A stretch of 64,000 nucleotides of DNA from Poecilobothrus nobilitatus (lineage: Eukaryota; Arthropoda; Insecta; Diptera; Dolichopodidae). The stretch spans positions 38,580,496 through 38,644,495 of the forward strand of contig OX352774.1 in NCBI GenBank assembly GCA_947095535.1. The letters run 5' to 3'. Below, piece after piece: positions 26,041 to 39,045 of this stretch. The notes below the pieces were generated by a model. It saw only the letters and a program-made list of their open reading frames with translations, was not told where the DNA came from and made no database searches. The position numbers and the translations under genes are program-made. How positions within the stretch are numbered: position 1 is the stretch's first letter; every line of letters starts with the position of its first letter.

Positions 26041-29000
26041 GTGAAAGATATTATTTGACACAAAAATACGATTAAAAACCCGAAAATACGCTTCTAAATG
26101 GGTTAAAATTGACTTTAAAGATTTTCAAAATCAAATTTTATTATTGTTATTAAAAAATACCTCGTATTGTCCAAAAATGTGATTTTTGTATGTAAAATTA
26201 TTGTTTTTAATAAGGAAACTAACTAGTTACTAAATTTTAAAATTATTCATACAAATATTGAATTTTCGTGAAAGAAATATTTTGACACAAAAATTCGATT
26301 AAAAACTCGAAAATACGCTTCTAAATGGGTTAAAATTGACTTTAAAGATTTTCAAAATCAAATTTTATATTTCGTATTAAAAAATACCTCGTATTGTCCA
26401 AAAATGTGGTTTTTGTATGTAAAATTGTTGTTTTTAATAAAGAAACCAATTAGTTACTAAATTTTAAAATTATTCATACAAATATTGAATTTTCGTGAAA
26501 GAAATATTTTGACACAAAAATTCGATTAAAAACTCGAATATACGCTTCTAAATGGGTTAAAATTGACTTTAAAGATTTTCAAAATCAAATTTTATTTTTT
26601 GTATTAAAAAATACCTCGTATTGTCCAAAAATGTGGTTTTTATATGTAAAATTGTTGTTTTTAATAAGGAAACTAACTAGTTACTAAATTTTTAATTTAT
26701 TCATACAAATATTGAATTTTCGTGAAAGAAATATTTTGACACAAAAATTCGATGAAAAACCCGAAAATACGCTTCTAAATGGGTTAAAATTGAATTTAAA
26801 GATTTTCAAAATTAAATTTTATTTTTCTTATTAAAAAATACCTCGTATTGTCCAAAAATGTGGTTTTTGTCTGTAAAATCTTTGATTTTAATAAGGAAAC
26901 TAACTAGTTACTAAATTTTAAAATTATTCATACAAATATTGAATTTTCGTGAAAGAAATATTTTGACACAAAAATTCGATTAAAAACTCGAAAATACGCT
27001 TCTAAATGGGTTAAAATTGACTTTAAAGATTTTCAAAATCAAATTTTATATTTCGTATTAAAAAATACCTCGTATTGTCCAAAAATGAGGTTTTTATATG
27101 TAAAATTGTTGTTTTTAATAAGGAAACTAACTAGTTACTAAATTTTAAAATTATTCATACAAATATTGAATTTTCGTGAAAGAAATATTTTGACACAAAA
27201 ATTCGATTAAAAACTCGAAAATACGCTTCTAAATGGTTTTTAAAGATTTTCAAAATCAAATTTCATTTTTCTTATTAAAAAATACCTTGTATTGTCCAAA
27301 AATGTGGTTTTTGTATATAAAATTGTTGTTTTTAATAAGGAAACTAACTAGTTACTAAATTTTAAAATTATTCATACAAATATTGAATTTTCGTGAAAGA
27401 AATATTTTGACACAAAAATTCGATTAAAAACCAGAAAATACGCTTCTAAATAGGTTAAAATTGACTTTAAAGATTATCAAAATCAAATTTTATTTTTCTT
27501 ATTAAAAAATACGTTGCATTGTCCAAAAATGTGGTTTTTGTATATAAAATTATTGTTTTTAATAAGGAAACTAACTAGTTACTAAATTTTAAAATTATTC
27601 ATACAAATATTAAATTTTCGTGAAAGAAATATTTTGACACAAAAATTCGATTAAAAACTTGAAAATACGCTTCTAAATGGGTTAAAATTGACTTTAAAGA
27701 TTTTCAAAATCAAATTTTATTTTTCGTATTAAAAACTACCTTGTATTGTCCAAAAATGTGGTTTTTGTATGTAAAATTGTTGTTTTTAATAAGGAAACTA
27801 ACTAGTTACTAAATTTTAGAATTATTCATACAAATATTGAATTTTCGTGAAAGAAATATTTTGACACAAAAATTCGATTAAAAACTCGAAAATACGCTTC
27901 TAAATGGGTTAAAATTGACTTTAAAGATTTTCAAAAACAAATTTTATTTTTCGTATTAAAAACTACCTTGTATTGTCCAAAAATGTGGTTTTTGTATGTA
28001 AAATTGTTGTTTTTAATAAGGAAACTAACTAGTTACTAAATTTTAAAATTATTCATACAAATATTGAATTTTCGTGAAAGAAATATTTTGACACAAAAAT
28101 TCGATTAAAAACCAGAAAATACGCTTCTAAATAGGTTAAAATTGACTTTAAAGATTATCAAAATCAAATTTTATTTCTCTTATTAAAAAATACCTTGTAT
28201 TGTCCAAAAATGTGGTTTTTGTATGTAAAATTGTTGTTTTTAATAAGGAAACTAACTAGTTACCAAATTTTAAAATTATTCATACAAATATTAAATTTTC
28301 GTGAAAGAAATATTTTGACACAAAAATTCGATTAAAAACTCGAAAATACGCTTCTAAATGGTTTTTAAAGATTTTCAAAATCAAATTTTATTTTTCTTAT
28401 TACAAAATACCTTGTATTGTCCAAAAATGTGGTTTTTGTATGTAAAATTGTTGTTTTTAATAAGGAAACTAACTAGTTACTAAATTTTAATATTTCTCAT
28501 ACAAATATTGAATTTTCGTGAAAGAAATATTTTGACACAAAAATTCGATTAAAAACACGAAAATACGCTTCTAAATGGGTTAAAATTGACCTTAAGGATT
28601 TTCAAAATCAAATTTTATTTTTCTTATTAAAAAACACCTCGTATTGTCCAAAAATGTGGTTTTTGTCTGTAAAATTGTTGTTTTAAATAAGGAAGCTAAC
28701 TAGTTACTAAATTTTAATATTTCTCATACAAATATTGAATTTTCGTGAAAGAAATATTTTGACACAAAAATTCGATTAAAAACTCGAAAATACGCTTCTA
28801 AATGGGTTAAAATTGACTTTAAAGATTTTCGAAATCAAATTTTATTTTTCTTATTAAAAAATACCTTGTATTGTCCAAAAATGTGGTTTTTGTATGTAAA
28901 ATTGTTGTTTTTAATAAGGAAACTAACTAGTTACTAAATTTTAAAATTATTCATACAAATATTGAATTTTCGTGAAAGAAATATTTTGACACAAAAATTC

Positions 29001-29430
29001 GATTAAAAACTCGAAAATACGCTTCTAAATGGGTTAAAATTGACTTTAAAGATTTTCAAAATCAAATTTTATTTTTGTTATTGAATAATACCTCGTATTG
29101 TCCAAAAATGTGGTTTCTATATGTAAAATTGTTGTTTTTAATAAGAAAACTAACTAGTTACTAAATTTTAAAATTATTCATACAAATATTGAATTTTCGT
29201 GAAAGAAATATTTTGACACAAAAATTCGATTAAAAACTCGAAAATACGCTTCTAAATGGGTTAAAATTGACTTTAAAGATTTTCAAAATCAAATTTTATT
29301 TTTGTTATTAAATAATATATCGTATTGTCCAAAAATATGGTTTTTGTATGTAAAATTGTTGTTTTTAATAAGGAAACTAACTAGTTACTAAATTTAAATA
29401 TTTTTCATACAAATATTGAATTTTCGTGAA
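26040..29430. repeat. Satellite block with a pentamer-spaced private deletion
   Basis: Two monomers share the same 10-bp loss giving 'aaatggtttttaaag' at 27231 and 28356. The offset of 1125 bp equals five monomers minus the deletion itself. The intervening monomers show 'aaaaaccagaaaatacg' at about 27427 and 28106. This indicates duplication of a five-monomer block. Confidence 0.8.
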
Positions 29431-32160
29431 AGAAATATTTTGACACAAAAATTCGATTAAAAACACGAAAATACGATTCTAAATGGGTTAATATTGACTT
29501 TAAGGATTTTCAAAATCAAATTTTATTTGTCTTATTAAAAAATACCTTGTATTGTCCAAAAATGTGGTTTTTGTATGTAAAATTGTTGTTTTTAATAAGG
29601 AAACTAACTAGTTACTAAATTTAAATATTTTTCATACAAATATTGAATTTTCGTGAAAGAAATATTTTGACACAAAAATTCGATTAAAAACACGAAAATA
29701 CGCTTCTAAATGGGTTAAAATTGACTTTAAAGATTTTCAAAATCAAATTTTATTTTTGTTATTAAAAAATACCTCGTATTGTCCAAAAATGTGGTTTTTG
29801 TCTGTAAAATTGTTGTTTTTAATAAGGAAACTAACTAGTTACTAAATTTTAATATTTTTTATACAAATATTGAATTTTCGTGAAAGAAATATTTTGACAC
29901 AAAAATTCGATTAAAAACACGATAATACGATTCCAAATGGGTTAAAATTGACTTTAAGGATTTTCAAAATCAAATTTTATTTTTCTTATTAAAAAATACC
30001 TCGTATTGTCCAAAATTGTGGTTTTTGTCTGTAAAATTGTTGTTTTTAATAAGGAAACTAACTAGTTACTAAATTTTAATATTTTTCATACAAATATTGA
30101 ATTTTCGTGAAAGAAATATTTTGACACAAAAATTCGATTAAAAACACGAAAATACGCTTCTAAATGGGTTAAAATTGACTTTAAGGATTTTCAAAATCAA
30201 ATTTTATTTTTCTTATTAAAAAATACCTCGTATTGTCCAAAAATGTGGTTTTTGTATGTAAAATTGTTGTTTTTAATAAGGAAACTAACTAGTTACTAAA
30301 TTTTAAAATTATTCATACAAATATTGAATTTTCGTGAAAGAAATATTTTGACACAAAACTTCGATTAAAAACACGACAATACGCTTCTAAGTGGGTTAAA
30401 ATTGACTTTAAGGATTTTCAAAATCAAATTTTATTTTTGTTGTTAAAAAATACCTCGTATTATCTAAAAATTTGATTTTTGTATGTAAAATTATTGTTTT
30501 TAATAAGGAAACTAACTAGTTACTAAACTTTAAAATTATTCATACAAATATTGAATTTTCGTGAAAGAAATATTTTGACACAAAAATTCGATTAAAAACA
30601 CGAAAATACGCTTCTATGTGGGTTAAAATTGACTTTAAGGATTTTCAAAATCAAATTTTATTTTTGTTGTTAAAAAATACCTTGTATTGTCCAAAAATGT
30701 GGTTTTTGTATGTAAAATTGTTGTTTTTAATAAGGAAACTAACTAGTTACTAAATTTTAAAATTATTCATACAATAATTGAATTTTCGTGAAAGAAATAT
30801 TTTGACACAAAAATTCGATTAAAAACACGAAAATACGCTTCTATGTGGGTTAAAATTGACTTTAAGGATTTTCAAAATCAAATTTTATTTGTCTTATTAA
30901 AAAATACCTTGTATTGTCCAAAAATGTGGTTTTTGTATGTAAAATTGTTGTTTTTAATAAGGAAACTAACTAGTTACTAAATTTTAAAATTATTCATACA
31001 ATAATTGAATTTTCGTGAAAGAAATATTTTGACACAAAAATTCGATTAAAAACACGAAAATACGCTTCTATGTGGGTTAAAATTGACTTAAAGGATTTTC
31101 AAAATCAAATTTTATTTTTCTTATTAAAAAATACCTCGTATTGTCCAAAAATGTGGTTTTTGTATGTAAAATTGTTGTTTTTAATAAGGAAACTAACTAG
31201 TTACTAAATTTTAAAATTATTCATACAAATATTGAATTTTCGTGAAAGAAATATTTTGACACAAAACTTCGATTAAAAACACGACAATACGCTTCTAAGT
31301 GGGTTAAAATTGACTTTAAGGATTTTCAAAATCAAATTTTATTTTTGTTGTTAAAAAATACCTCGTATTATCTAAAAATTTGATTTTTGTATGTAAAATT
31401 ATTGTTTTTAATAAGGAAACTAACTAGTTACTAAATTTTAAAATTATTCATACAAATATTGAATTTTCGTGAAAAAAATATTTTGACACAAATATTCAAT
31501 TAAAAACCCGAAAACACGCTTCTAAATAGGTTAAAATTGACTTTAAAGATTTTCAAAATCAAATTTTATTTTTGTTAAAAAATACCTCGTATTATCCAAA
31601 AATGTGATTTTTGTATGTAAAATTATTGTTTTTAATAAGGAAACTAACTAGTTACTAAATTTTAAAATTATTCATACAAATATTGAATTTTCGTGAAAGA
31701 AATATTTTGACACAAAAATTCGATTAACAACTCGAAAATACGCTTCTAAATGGGTTCAAATTGACTTTAAAGATTTTCAAAATCAAATTTTATTTTTCTT
31801 ATTAAAAAATACCTTATATTGTCCAAAAATGTGGTTTTTGTATGTAAAATTCTTGTTTTTAATAAGGAAACTAACTAGTTACTAAATTTTAAAATTATTC
31901 ATACAAATATTGAATTTTCGTGAAAGAAATATTTTGACACAAAAATTCGATTAAAAACTCGAAAATAAGCTTCTAAATGGGTTAAAATTGACTTTAAAGA
32001 TTTTCAAAATCAAATTTTATTTTTCTTATTAAAAAATACCTTGTATTGTCCAAAAATGTGGTTTATGTATGTAAAATTGTTGTTTTTAATAAGGAAACTA
32101 ACTAGTTACTAAATTTTAAAATTATTCATACAAATATTGAATTTTCGTGAAAGAAATATT
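29430..32160. repeat. 'aaaaacacg' satellite subfamily with a tetramer duplication
   Basis: Most monomers carry 'gattaaaaacacgaaaat' and 'ctttaaggattttc'. A monomer with 'acaaaacttcg', 'acacgacaatacg' and 'cttctaagtggg' occurs at about 30351 and again at 31259, exactly 908 bp (four monomers) apart. The following monomers at both places share 'tattatctaaaaatttg'. Confidence 0.83.
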
Positions 32161-35100
32161 TTGACACAAAAATTCGATTAAAAACACGAAAATACGATTC
32201 TAAATGGGTTAAAATTGACTTTAAGGATTTTCAAAATCAAATTTTATTTGTCTTATTAAAAAATACCTTGTATTGTCCAAAAATGTGGTTTTTGTATGTA
32301 AAATTGTTGTTTTTAATAAGGAAACTAACTAGTTACTAAATTTTAAAATTATTCATACAATAATTGAATTTTCGTGAAAGAAATATTTTGACACAAAAAT
32401 TCGATTAAAAACTCGAAAATACGCTTCTAAATAGGTTAAAATTGACTTTAAAGATTTTCAAAATCAAATTTTATTTTTGTTATTAAAAAATACCTCGTAT
32501 TGTCCAAAAATGTGGTTTTTGTCTGAAAAAATTGTTGTTTTTAATAAGGAAACTAACTAGTTACTAAATTTTAATATTTTTCATACAAATATTGAATTTT
32601 CGTGAAAGAAATATTTTGACATAAAAATTCGATTAAAAACACGAAAATACGCTTCTAAATGGGTTAAAATTAACTTTAAGGATTTTCAAAATCAAATTTT
32701 ATTTGTCTTATTAAAAAATACCTTGTATTGTCCAAAAATGTGGTTTTTGTATGTAAAATTGCTGTTTTTAATAAGGAAACTAACTAGTTACTAAATTTTA
32801 AAATTATTCATACAAATATTGAATTTTCGTGAAAGAAATATTTTGACACAAAAATTCGATTAAAAACTCGAAAATACGCTTCTAAATGGGTTAAAATTGA
32901 CTTTAAAGATTTTCAAAATCAAATTTTATTTTTGTTATTAAATAATACCTCGTATTGTCCAAAAATGTGGTTTTTGTATGTAAAATTGTTGTTTTTAATA
33001 AGGAAACTAACTAGTTACTAAATTTTAAAATTATTCATACAAATATTGAATTTTCGTGAAAGAAATATTTTGACACAAAAATTCGATTAAAAACACGAAA
33101 ATACGATTCTAAATGGGTTAAAATTGACTTTAAGGATTTTCAAAATCAAATTTTATTTGTCTTATTAAAAAATACCTTGTATTGTCCAAAAATGTGGTTT
33201 TTGTATGTAAAATTGTTGTTTTTAATAAGGAAACTAACTAGTTACTAAATTTTAAAATTATTCATACAATAATTGAATTTTCGTGAAAGAAATATTTTGA
33301 CACAAAAATTCGATTAAAAACTCGAAAATACGCTTCTAAATAGGTTAAAATTGACTTTAAAGATTTTCAAAATCAAATTTTATTTTTGTTATTAAAAAAT
33401 ACCTCGTATTGTCCAAAAATGTGGTTTTTGTCTGAAAAAATTGTTGTTTTTAATAAGGAAACTAACTAGTTACTAAATTTTAATATTTTTCATACAAATA
33501 TTGAATTTTCGTGAAAGAAATATTTTGACATAAAAATTCGATTAAAAACACGAAAATACGCTTCTAAATGAGTTAAAATTGACTTTAAGGATTTTCAAAA
33601 TCAAATTTTATTTGTCTTATTAAAAAATACCTTGTATTGTCCAAAAATGTGGTTTTTGTATGTAAAATTGCTGTTTTTAATAAGGAAACTAACTAGTTAC
33701 TAAATTTTAAAATTATTCATACAAATATTGAATTTTCGTGAAAGAAATATTTTGACACAAAAATTCGATTAAAAACCCGAAAATACGCTTCTAAATAGGT
33801 TAAAATTGACTTTAAAGATTTTCAAAACCAAATTTTATTTTTGTTATTAAATAATACCTCGTATTGTCCAAAAATGTGGTTTTTGTATGTAAAATTGTTG
33901 TTTTTAATAAGGAAACTAACTAGTTACTAAATTTTAAAATTATTCATACAAATATTGAATTTTCGTGAAAGAAATATTTTGACACAAAAATTCGATTAAA
34001 AACCCGAAAATACGCTTCTAAATAGGTTAAAATTGACTTTAAAGATTTTCAAAACCAAATTTTATTTTTGTTATTAAATAATACCTCGTATTGTCCAAAA
34101 ATGTGGTTTTTGTATGTAAAATTGTTGTTTTTAATAAGGAAACTAACTAGTTACTAAATTTTAAAATTATTCATACAAATATTGAATTTTCATGAAAGAA
34201 ATATTTTGACAAAAAAATTCGATTAAAAACCCGAAAATACGCTTCTAAATGGGTTAAAATTGACTTTAAAGATTTTCAAAATCAAATTTAATTTTTGTTA
34301 TTACATAATACCTCGTATTGTCCAAAAATGTGGTTTTTATATGTAAAATTGTTGTTTTTAATAAGGAAACTAACTAGTTACTAAATTTTAAAATTATTCA
34401 TACAAATATTGAATTTTCGTGAAAGAAATATTTTAACACAAAAATTCGATTAAAAACTCGAAAATACGCTTCTTAATGGGTTAAAATTGACTTTAAAGAT
34501 TTTCAAAATAAAATTTTATTTTTGTTGTTAAAAAATACCTCGTACTGTCCAAAAATGTGATTTTTGTATGTAAAATTGTTGTTTTTAATAAGGAAACTAA
34601 CTAGTTACTAAATTTTAAAATTATTCATACAAATATTGAATTTTCGTGAAAGAAATATTTTGGCACAAAAATTCGATTAAAAACCCGAAAATACGCTTCT
34701 AAATAGGTTAAAATTGACTTTAAAGATTTTCAAAACCAAATTTTATTTTTGTTATTAAATAATATCTCGTATTGTCCAAAAATGTGGTTTTTGTATGTAA
34801 AATTGTTGTTTTTAATAAGGAAACTAACTAGTTACTAAATTTTAAAATTATTCATACAAATATTGAATTTTCGTGAAAGAAATATTTTGACACAAAAATT
34901 CGATTAAAAACACGAAAATACGATTCTAAATGGGTTAAAATTGACTTTAAGGATTTTCAAAATCAAATTTTATTTGTCTTATTAAAAAATACCTTGTATT
35001 GTCCAAAAATGTGGTTTTTGTATGTAAAATTGTTGTTTTTAATAAGGAAACTAACTAGTTACTAAATTTTAAAATTATTCATACAATAATTGAATTTTCG

Positions 35101-38100
35101 TGAAAGAAATATTTTGACACAAAAATTCGATTAAAAACTCGAAAATACGCTTCTAAATAGGTTAAAATTGACTTTAAAGATTTTCAAAATCAAATTTTAT
35201 TTTTGTTATTAAAAAATACCTCGTATTGTCCAAAAATGTGGTTTTTGTCTGAAAAAATTGTTGTTTTTAATAAGGAAACTAACTAGTTACTAAATTTTAA
35301 TATTTTTCATACAAATATTGAATTTTCGTGAAAGAAATATTTTGACATAAAAATTCGATTAAAAACACGAAAATACGCTTCTAAATGGGTTAAAATTGAC
35401 TTTAAGGATTTTCAAAATCAAATTTTATTTGTCTTATTAAAAAATACCTTGTATTGTCCAAAAATGTGGTTTTTGTATGTAAAATTGCTGTTTTTAATAA
35501 GGAAACTAACTAGTTACTAAATTTTAAAATTATTCATACAAATATTGAATTTTCGTGAAAGAAATATTTTGACACAAAAATTCGATTAAAAACTCGAAAA
35601 TACGCTTCTAAATGGGTTAAAATTGACTTTAAAGATTTTCAAAATCAAATTTTATTTTTGTTATTAAATAATACCTCGTATTGTCCAAAAATGTGGTTTT
35701 TGTATGTAAAATTGTTGTTTTTAATAAGGAAACTAACTAGTTACTAAATTTTAAAATTATTCATACAAATATTGAATTTTCGTGAAAGAAATATTTTGAC
35801 ACAAAAATTCGATTAAAAACACGAAAATACGATTCTAAATGGGTTAAAATTGACTTTAAGGATTTTCAAAATCAAATTTTATTTGTCTTATTAAAAAATA
35901 CCTTGTATTGTCCAAAAATGTGGTTTTTGTATGTAAAATTGTTGTTTTTAATAAGGAAACTAACTAGTTACTAAATTTTCAAATTATTCATACAATAATT
36001 GAATTTTCGTGAAAGAAATATTTTGACACAAAAATTCAATTAAAAACTCGAAAATACGCTTCTAAATAGGTTAAAATTGACTTTAAAGATTTTATTTTTG
36101 TTATTAAAAAATACCTCGTATTGTCCAAAAATGTGGTTTTTGTCTGAAAAAATTGTTGTTTTTAATAAGGAAACTAACTAGTTACTAAATTTTAATATTT
36201 TTCATACAAATATTGAATTTTCGTGAAAGAAATATTTTGACATAAAAATTCGATTAAAAACACGAAAATACGCTTCTAAATGGGTTAAAATTGACTTTAA
36301 GGATTTTCAAAATCAAATTTTATTTGTCTTATTAAAAAATACCTTGTATTGTCCAAAAATGTGGTTTTTGTATGTAAAATTGCTGTTTTTAATAAGGAAA
36401 CTAACTAGTTACTAAATTTTAAAATTATTCATACAAATATTGAATTTTCGTGAAAGAAATATTTTGACACAAAAATTCGATTAAAAACCCGAAAATACGC
36501 TTCTAAATAGGTTAAAATTGACTTTAAAGATTTTCAAAACCAAATTTTATTTTTGTTATTAAATAATACCTCGTATTGTCCAAAAATGTGGTTTTTGTAT
36601 GTAAAATTGTTGTTTTTAATAAGGAAACTAACTAGTTACTAAATTTTAAAATTATTCATACAAATATTGAATTTTCGTGAAAGAAATATTTTGACACAAA
36701 AATTCGATTAAAAACCCGAAAATACGCTTCTAAATAGGTTAAAATTGACTTTAAAGATTTTCAAAACCAAATTTTATTTTTGTTATTAAAAAATACCTCG
36801 TATTGTCCAAAAATGTTTTTTTGTCTGAAAAAATTGTTGTTTTTAATAAGGAAACTAACTAGTTACTAAATTTTAATATTTTTCATACAAATATTGAATT
36901 TTCGTGAAAGAAATATTTTGACACAAAAATTCGATTAAAAACTCGAAAATACGCTTCTAAATAGGTTAAAATTGACTTTAAAGATTTTCAAAATCAAATT
37001 TTATTTTTGTTATTAAAAAATACCTCGTATTGTCCAAAAATGTTTTTTTTGTCTGAAAAAATTGTTGTTTTTAATAAGGAAACTAACTAGTTACTAAATT
37101 TTAATATTTTTCATACAAATATTGAATTTTCGTGAAAGAAATATTTTGACATAAAAATTCGATTAAAAACACGAAAATACGCTTCTAAATGGGTTAAAAT
37201 TGACTTTAAGGATTTTCAAAATCAAATTTTATTTGTCTTATTAAAAAATACCTTGTATTGTCCAAAAATGTGGTTTTTGTATGTAAAATTGCTGTTTTTA
37301 ATAAGGAAACTAACTAGTTACTAAATTTTAAAATTATTCATACAAATATTGAATTTTCGTGAAAGAAATATTTTGACACAAAAATTCGATTAAAAACTCG
37401 AAAATACGCTTCTAAATGGGTTAAAATTGACTTTAAAGATTTTCAAAATCAAATTTTATTTTTGTTATTAAATAATACCTCGTATTGTCCAAAAATGTGG
37501 TTTTTGTATGTAAAATTGTTGTTTTTAATAAGGAAACTAACTAGTTACTAAATTTTAAAATTATTCATACAAATATTGAATTTTCGTGAAAGAAATATTT
37601 TGACACAAAAATTCGATTAAAAACACGAAAATACGATTCTAAATGGGTTAAAATTGACTTTAAGGATTTTCAAAATCAAATTTTATTTGTCTTATTAAAA
37701 AATATCTTGTATTGTCCAAAAATGTGGTTTTTGTATGTAAAATTGTTGTTTTTAATAAGGAAACTAACTAGTTACTAAATTTTCAAATTATTCATACAAT
37801 AATTGAATTTTCGTGAAAGAAATATTTTGACACAAAAATTCAATTAAAAACTCGAAAATACGCTTCTAAATAGGTTAAAATTGACTTTAAAGATTTTATT
37901 TTTGTTATTAAAAAATACCTCGTATTGTCCAAAAATGTGGTTTTTGTCTGAAAAAATTGTTGTTTTTAATAAGGAAACTAACTAGTTACTAAATTTTAAT
38001 ATTTTTCATACAAATATTGAATTTTCGTGAAAGAAATATTTTGACATAAAAATTCGATTAAAAACACGAAAATACGCTTCTAAATGGGTTAAAATTGACT

Positions 38101-38845
38101 TTAAGGATTTTCAAAATCAAATTTTATTTGTCTTATTAAAAAATACCTTGTATTGTCCAAAAATGTGGTTTTTGTATGTAAAATTGCTGTTTTTAATAAG
38201 GAAACTAACTAGTTACTAAATTTTAAAATTATTCATACAAATATTGAATTTTCGTGAAAGAAATATTTTGACACAAAAATTCGATTAAAAACCCGAAAAT
38301 ACGCTTCTAAATAGGTTAAAATTGACTTTAAAGATTTTCAAAACCAAATTTTATTTTTGTTATTAAATAATACCTCGTATTGTCCAAAAATGTGGTTTTT
38401 GTATGTAAAATTGTTGTTTTTAATAAGGAAACTAACTAGTTACTAAATTTTAAAATTATTCATACAAATATTGAATTTTCGTGAAAGAAATATTTTGACA
38501 CAAAAATTCGATTAAAAACCCGAAAATACGCTTCTAAATAGGTTAAAATTGACTTTAAAGATTTTCAAAACCAAATTTTATTTTTGTTATTAAATAATAC
38601 CTCGTATTGTCCAAAAATGTGGTTTTTGTATGTAAAATTGTTGTTTTTAATAAGGAAACTAACTAGTTACTAAATTTTAAAATTATTCATACAAATATTG
38701 AATTTTCGTGAAAGAAATATTTTGACACAAAAATTCGATTAAAAACCCGAAAATACGCTTCTAAATAGGTTAAAATTGACTTTAAAGATTTTCAAAACCA
38801 AATTTTATTTTTGTTATTAAATAATACCTCGTATTGTCCAAAAAT
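32160..38845. repeat. Tetrameric higher-order repeat, about 908-bp period
   Basis: 'acgattctaaatggg' occurs at 32194, 33103, 34920, 35829 and 37633. 'gtctgaaaaa' occurs at 32521, 33430, 35247, 36142, 36823, 37051 and 37946. Most spacings are about 908 bp or twice that. The unit alternates a 'tatttgtcttatt/ccttgt' monomer, a 'gtctgaaaaa' monomer, an 'acataaaaattcg/gctgttttt' monomer and an 'attaaataatacc' monomer. Extra monomers interrupt the order at about 33760-34860. Spacings of 895 bp reflect a 13-bp deletion near 36090 and 37894. Confidence 0.88.
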
Positions 38846-39045
38846 NNNNNNNNNNNNNNNNNNNNNNNNNNNNNNNNNNNNNNNNNNNNNNNNNNNNNNN
38901 NNNNNNNNNNNNNNNNNNNNNNNNNNNNNNNNNNNNNNNNNNNNNNNNNNNNNNNNNNNNNNNNNNNNNNNNNNNNNNNNNNNNNNNNNNNNNNNNNNNN
39001 NNNNNNNNNNNNNNNNNNNNNNNNNNNNNNNNNNNNNNNNNNNNN
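38846..39045. other. Assembly gap of 200 N
   Basis: Exactly 200 undetermined bases lie inside the satellite. 'ccaaaaat' ends just before the gap (38838-38845) and 'ccaaaaat' resumes right after it (39046). That offset is 208 bp, not a multiple of 227, so the gap length does not keep the satellite phase and is probably a fixed-size scaffolding placeholder. The true missing length is unknown and could be many monomers. Confidence 0.97.
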
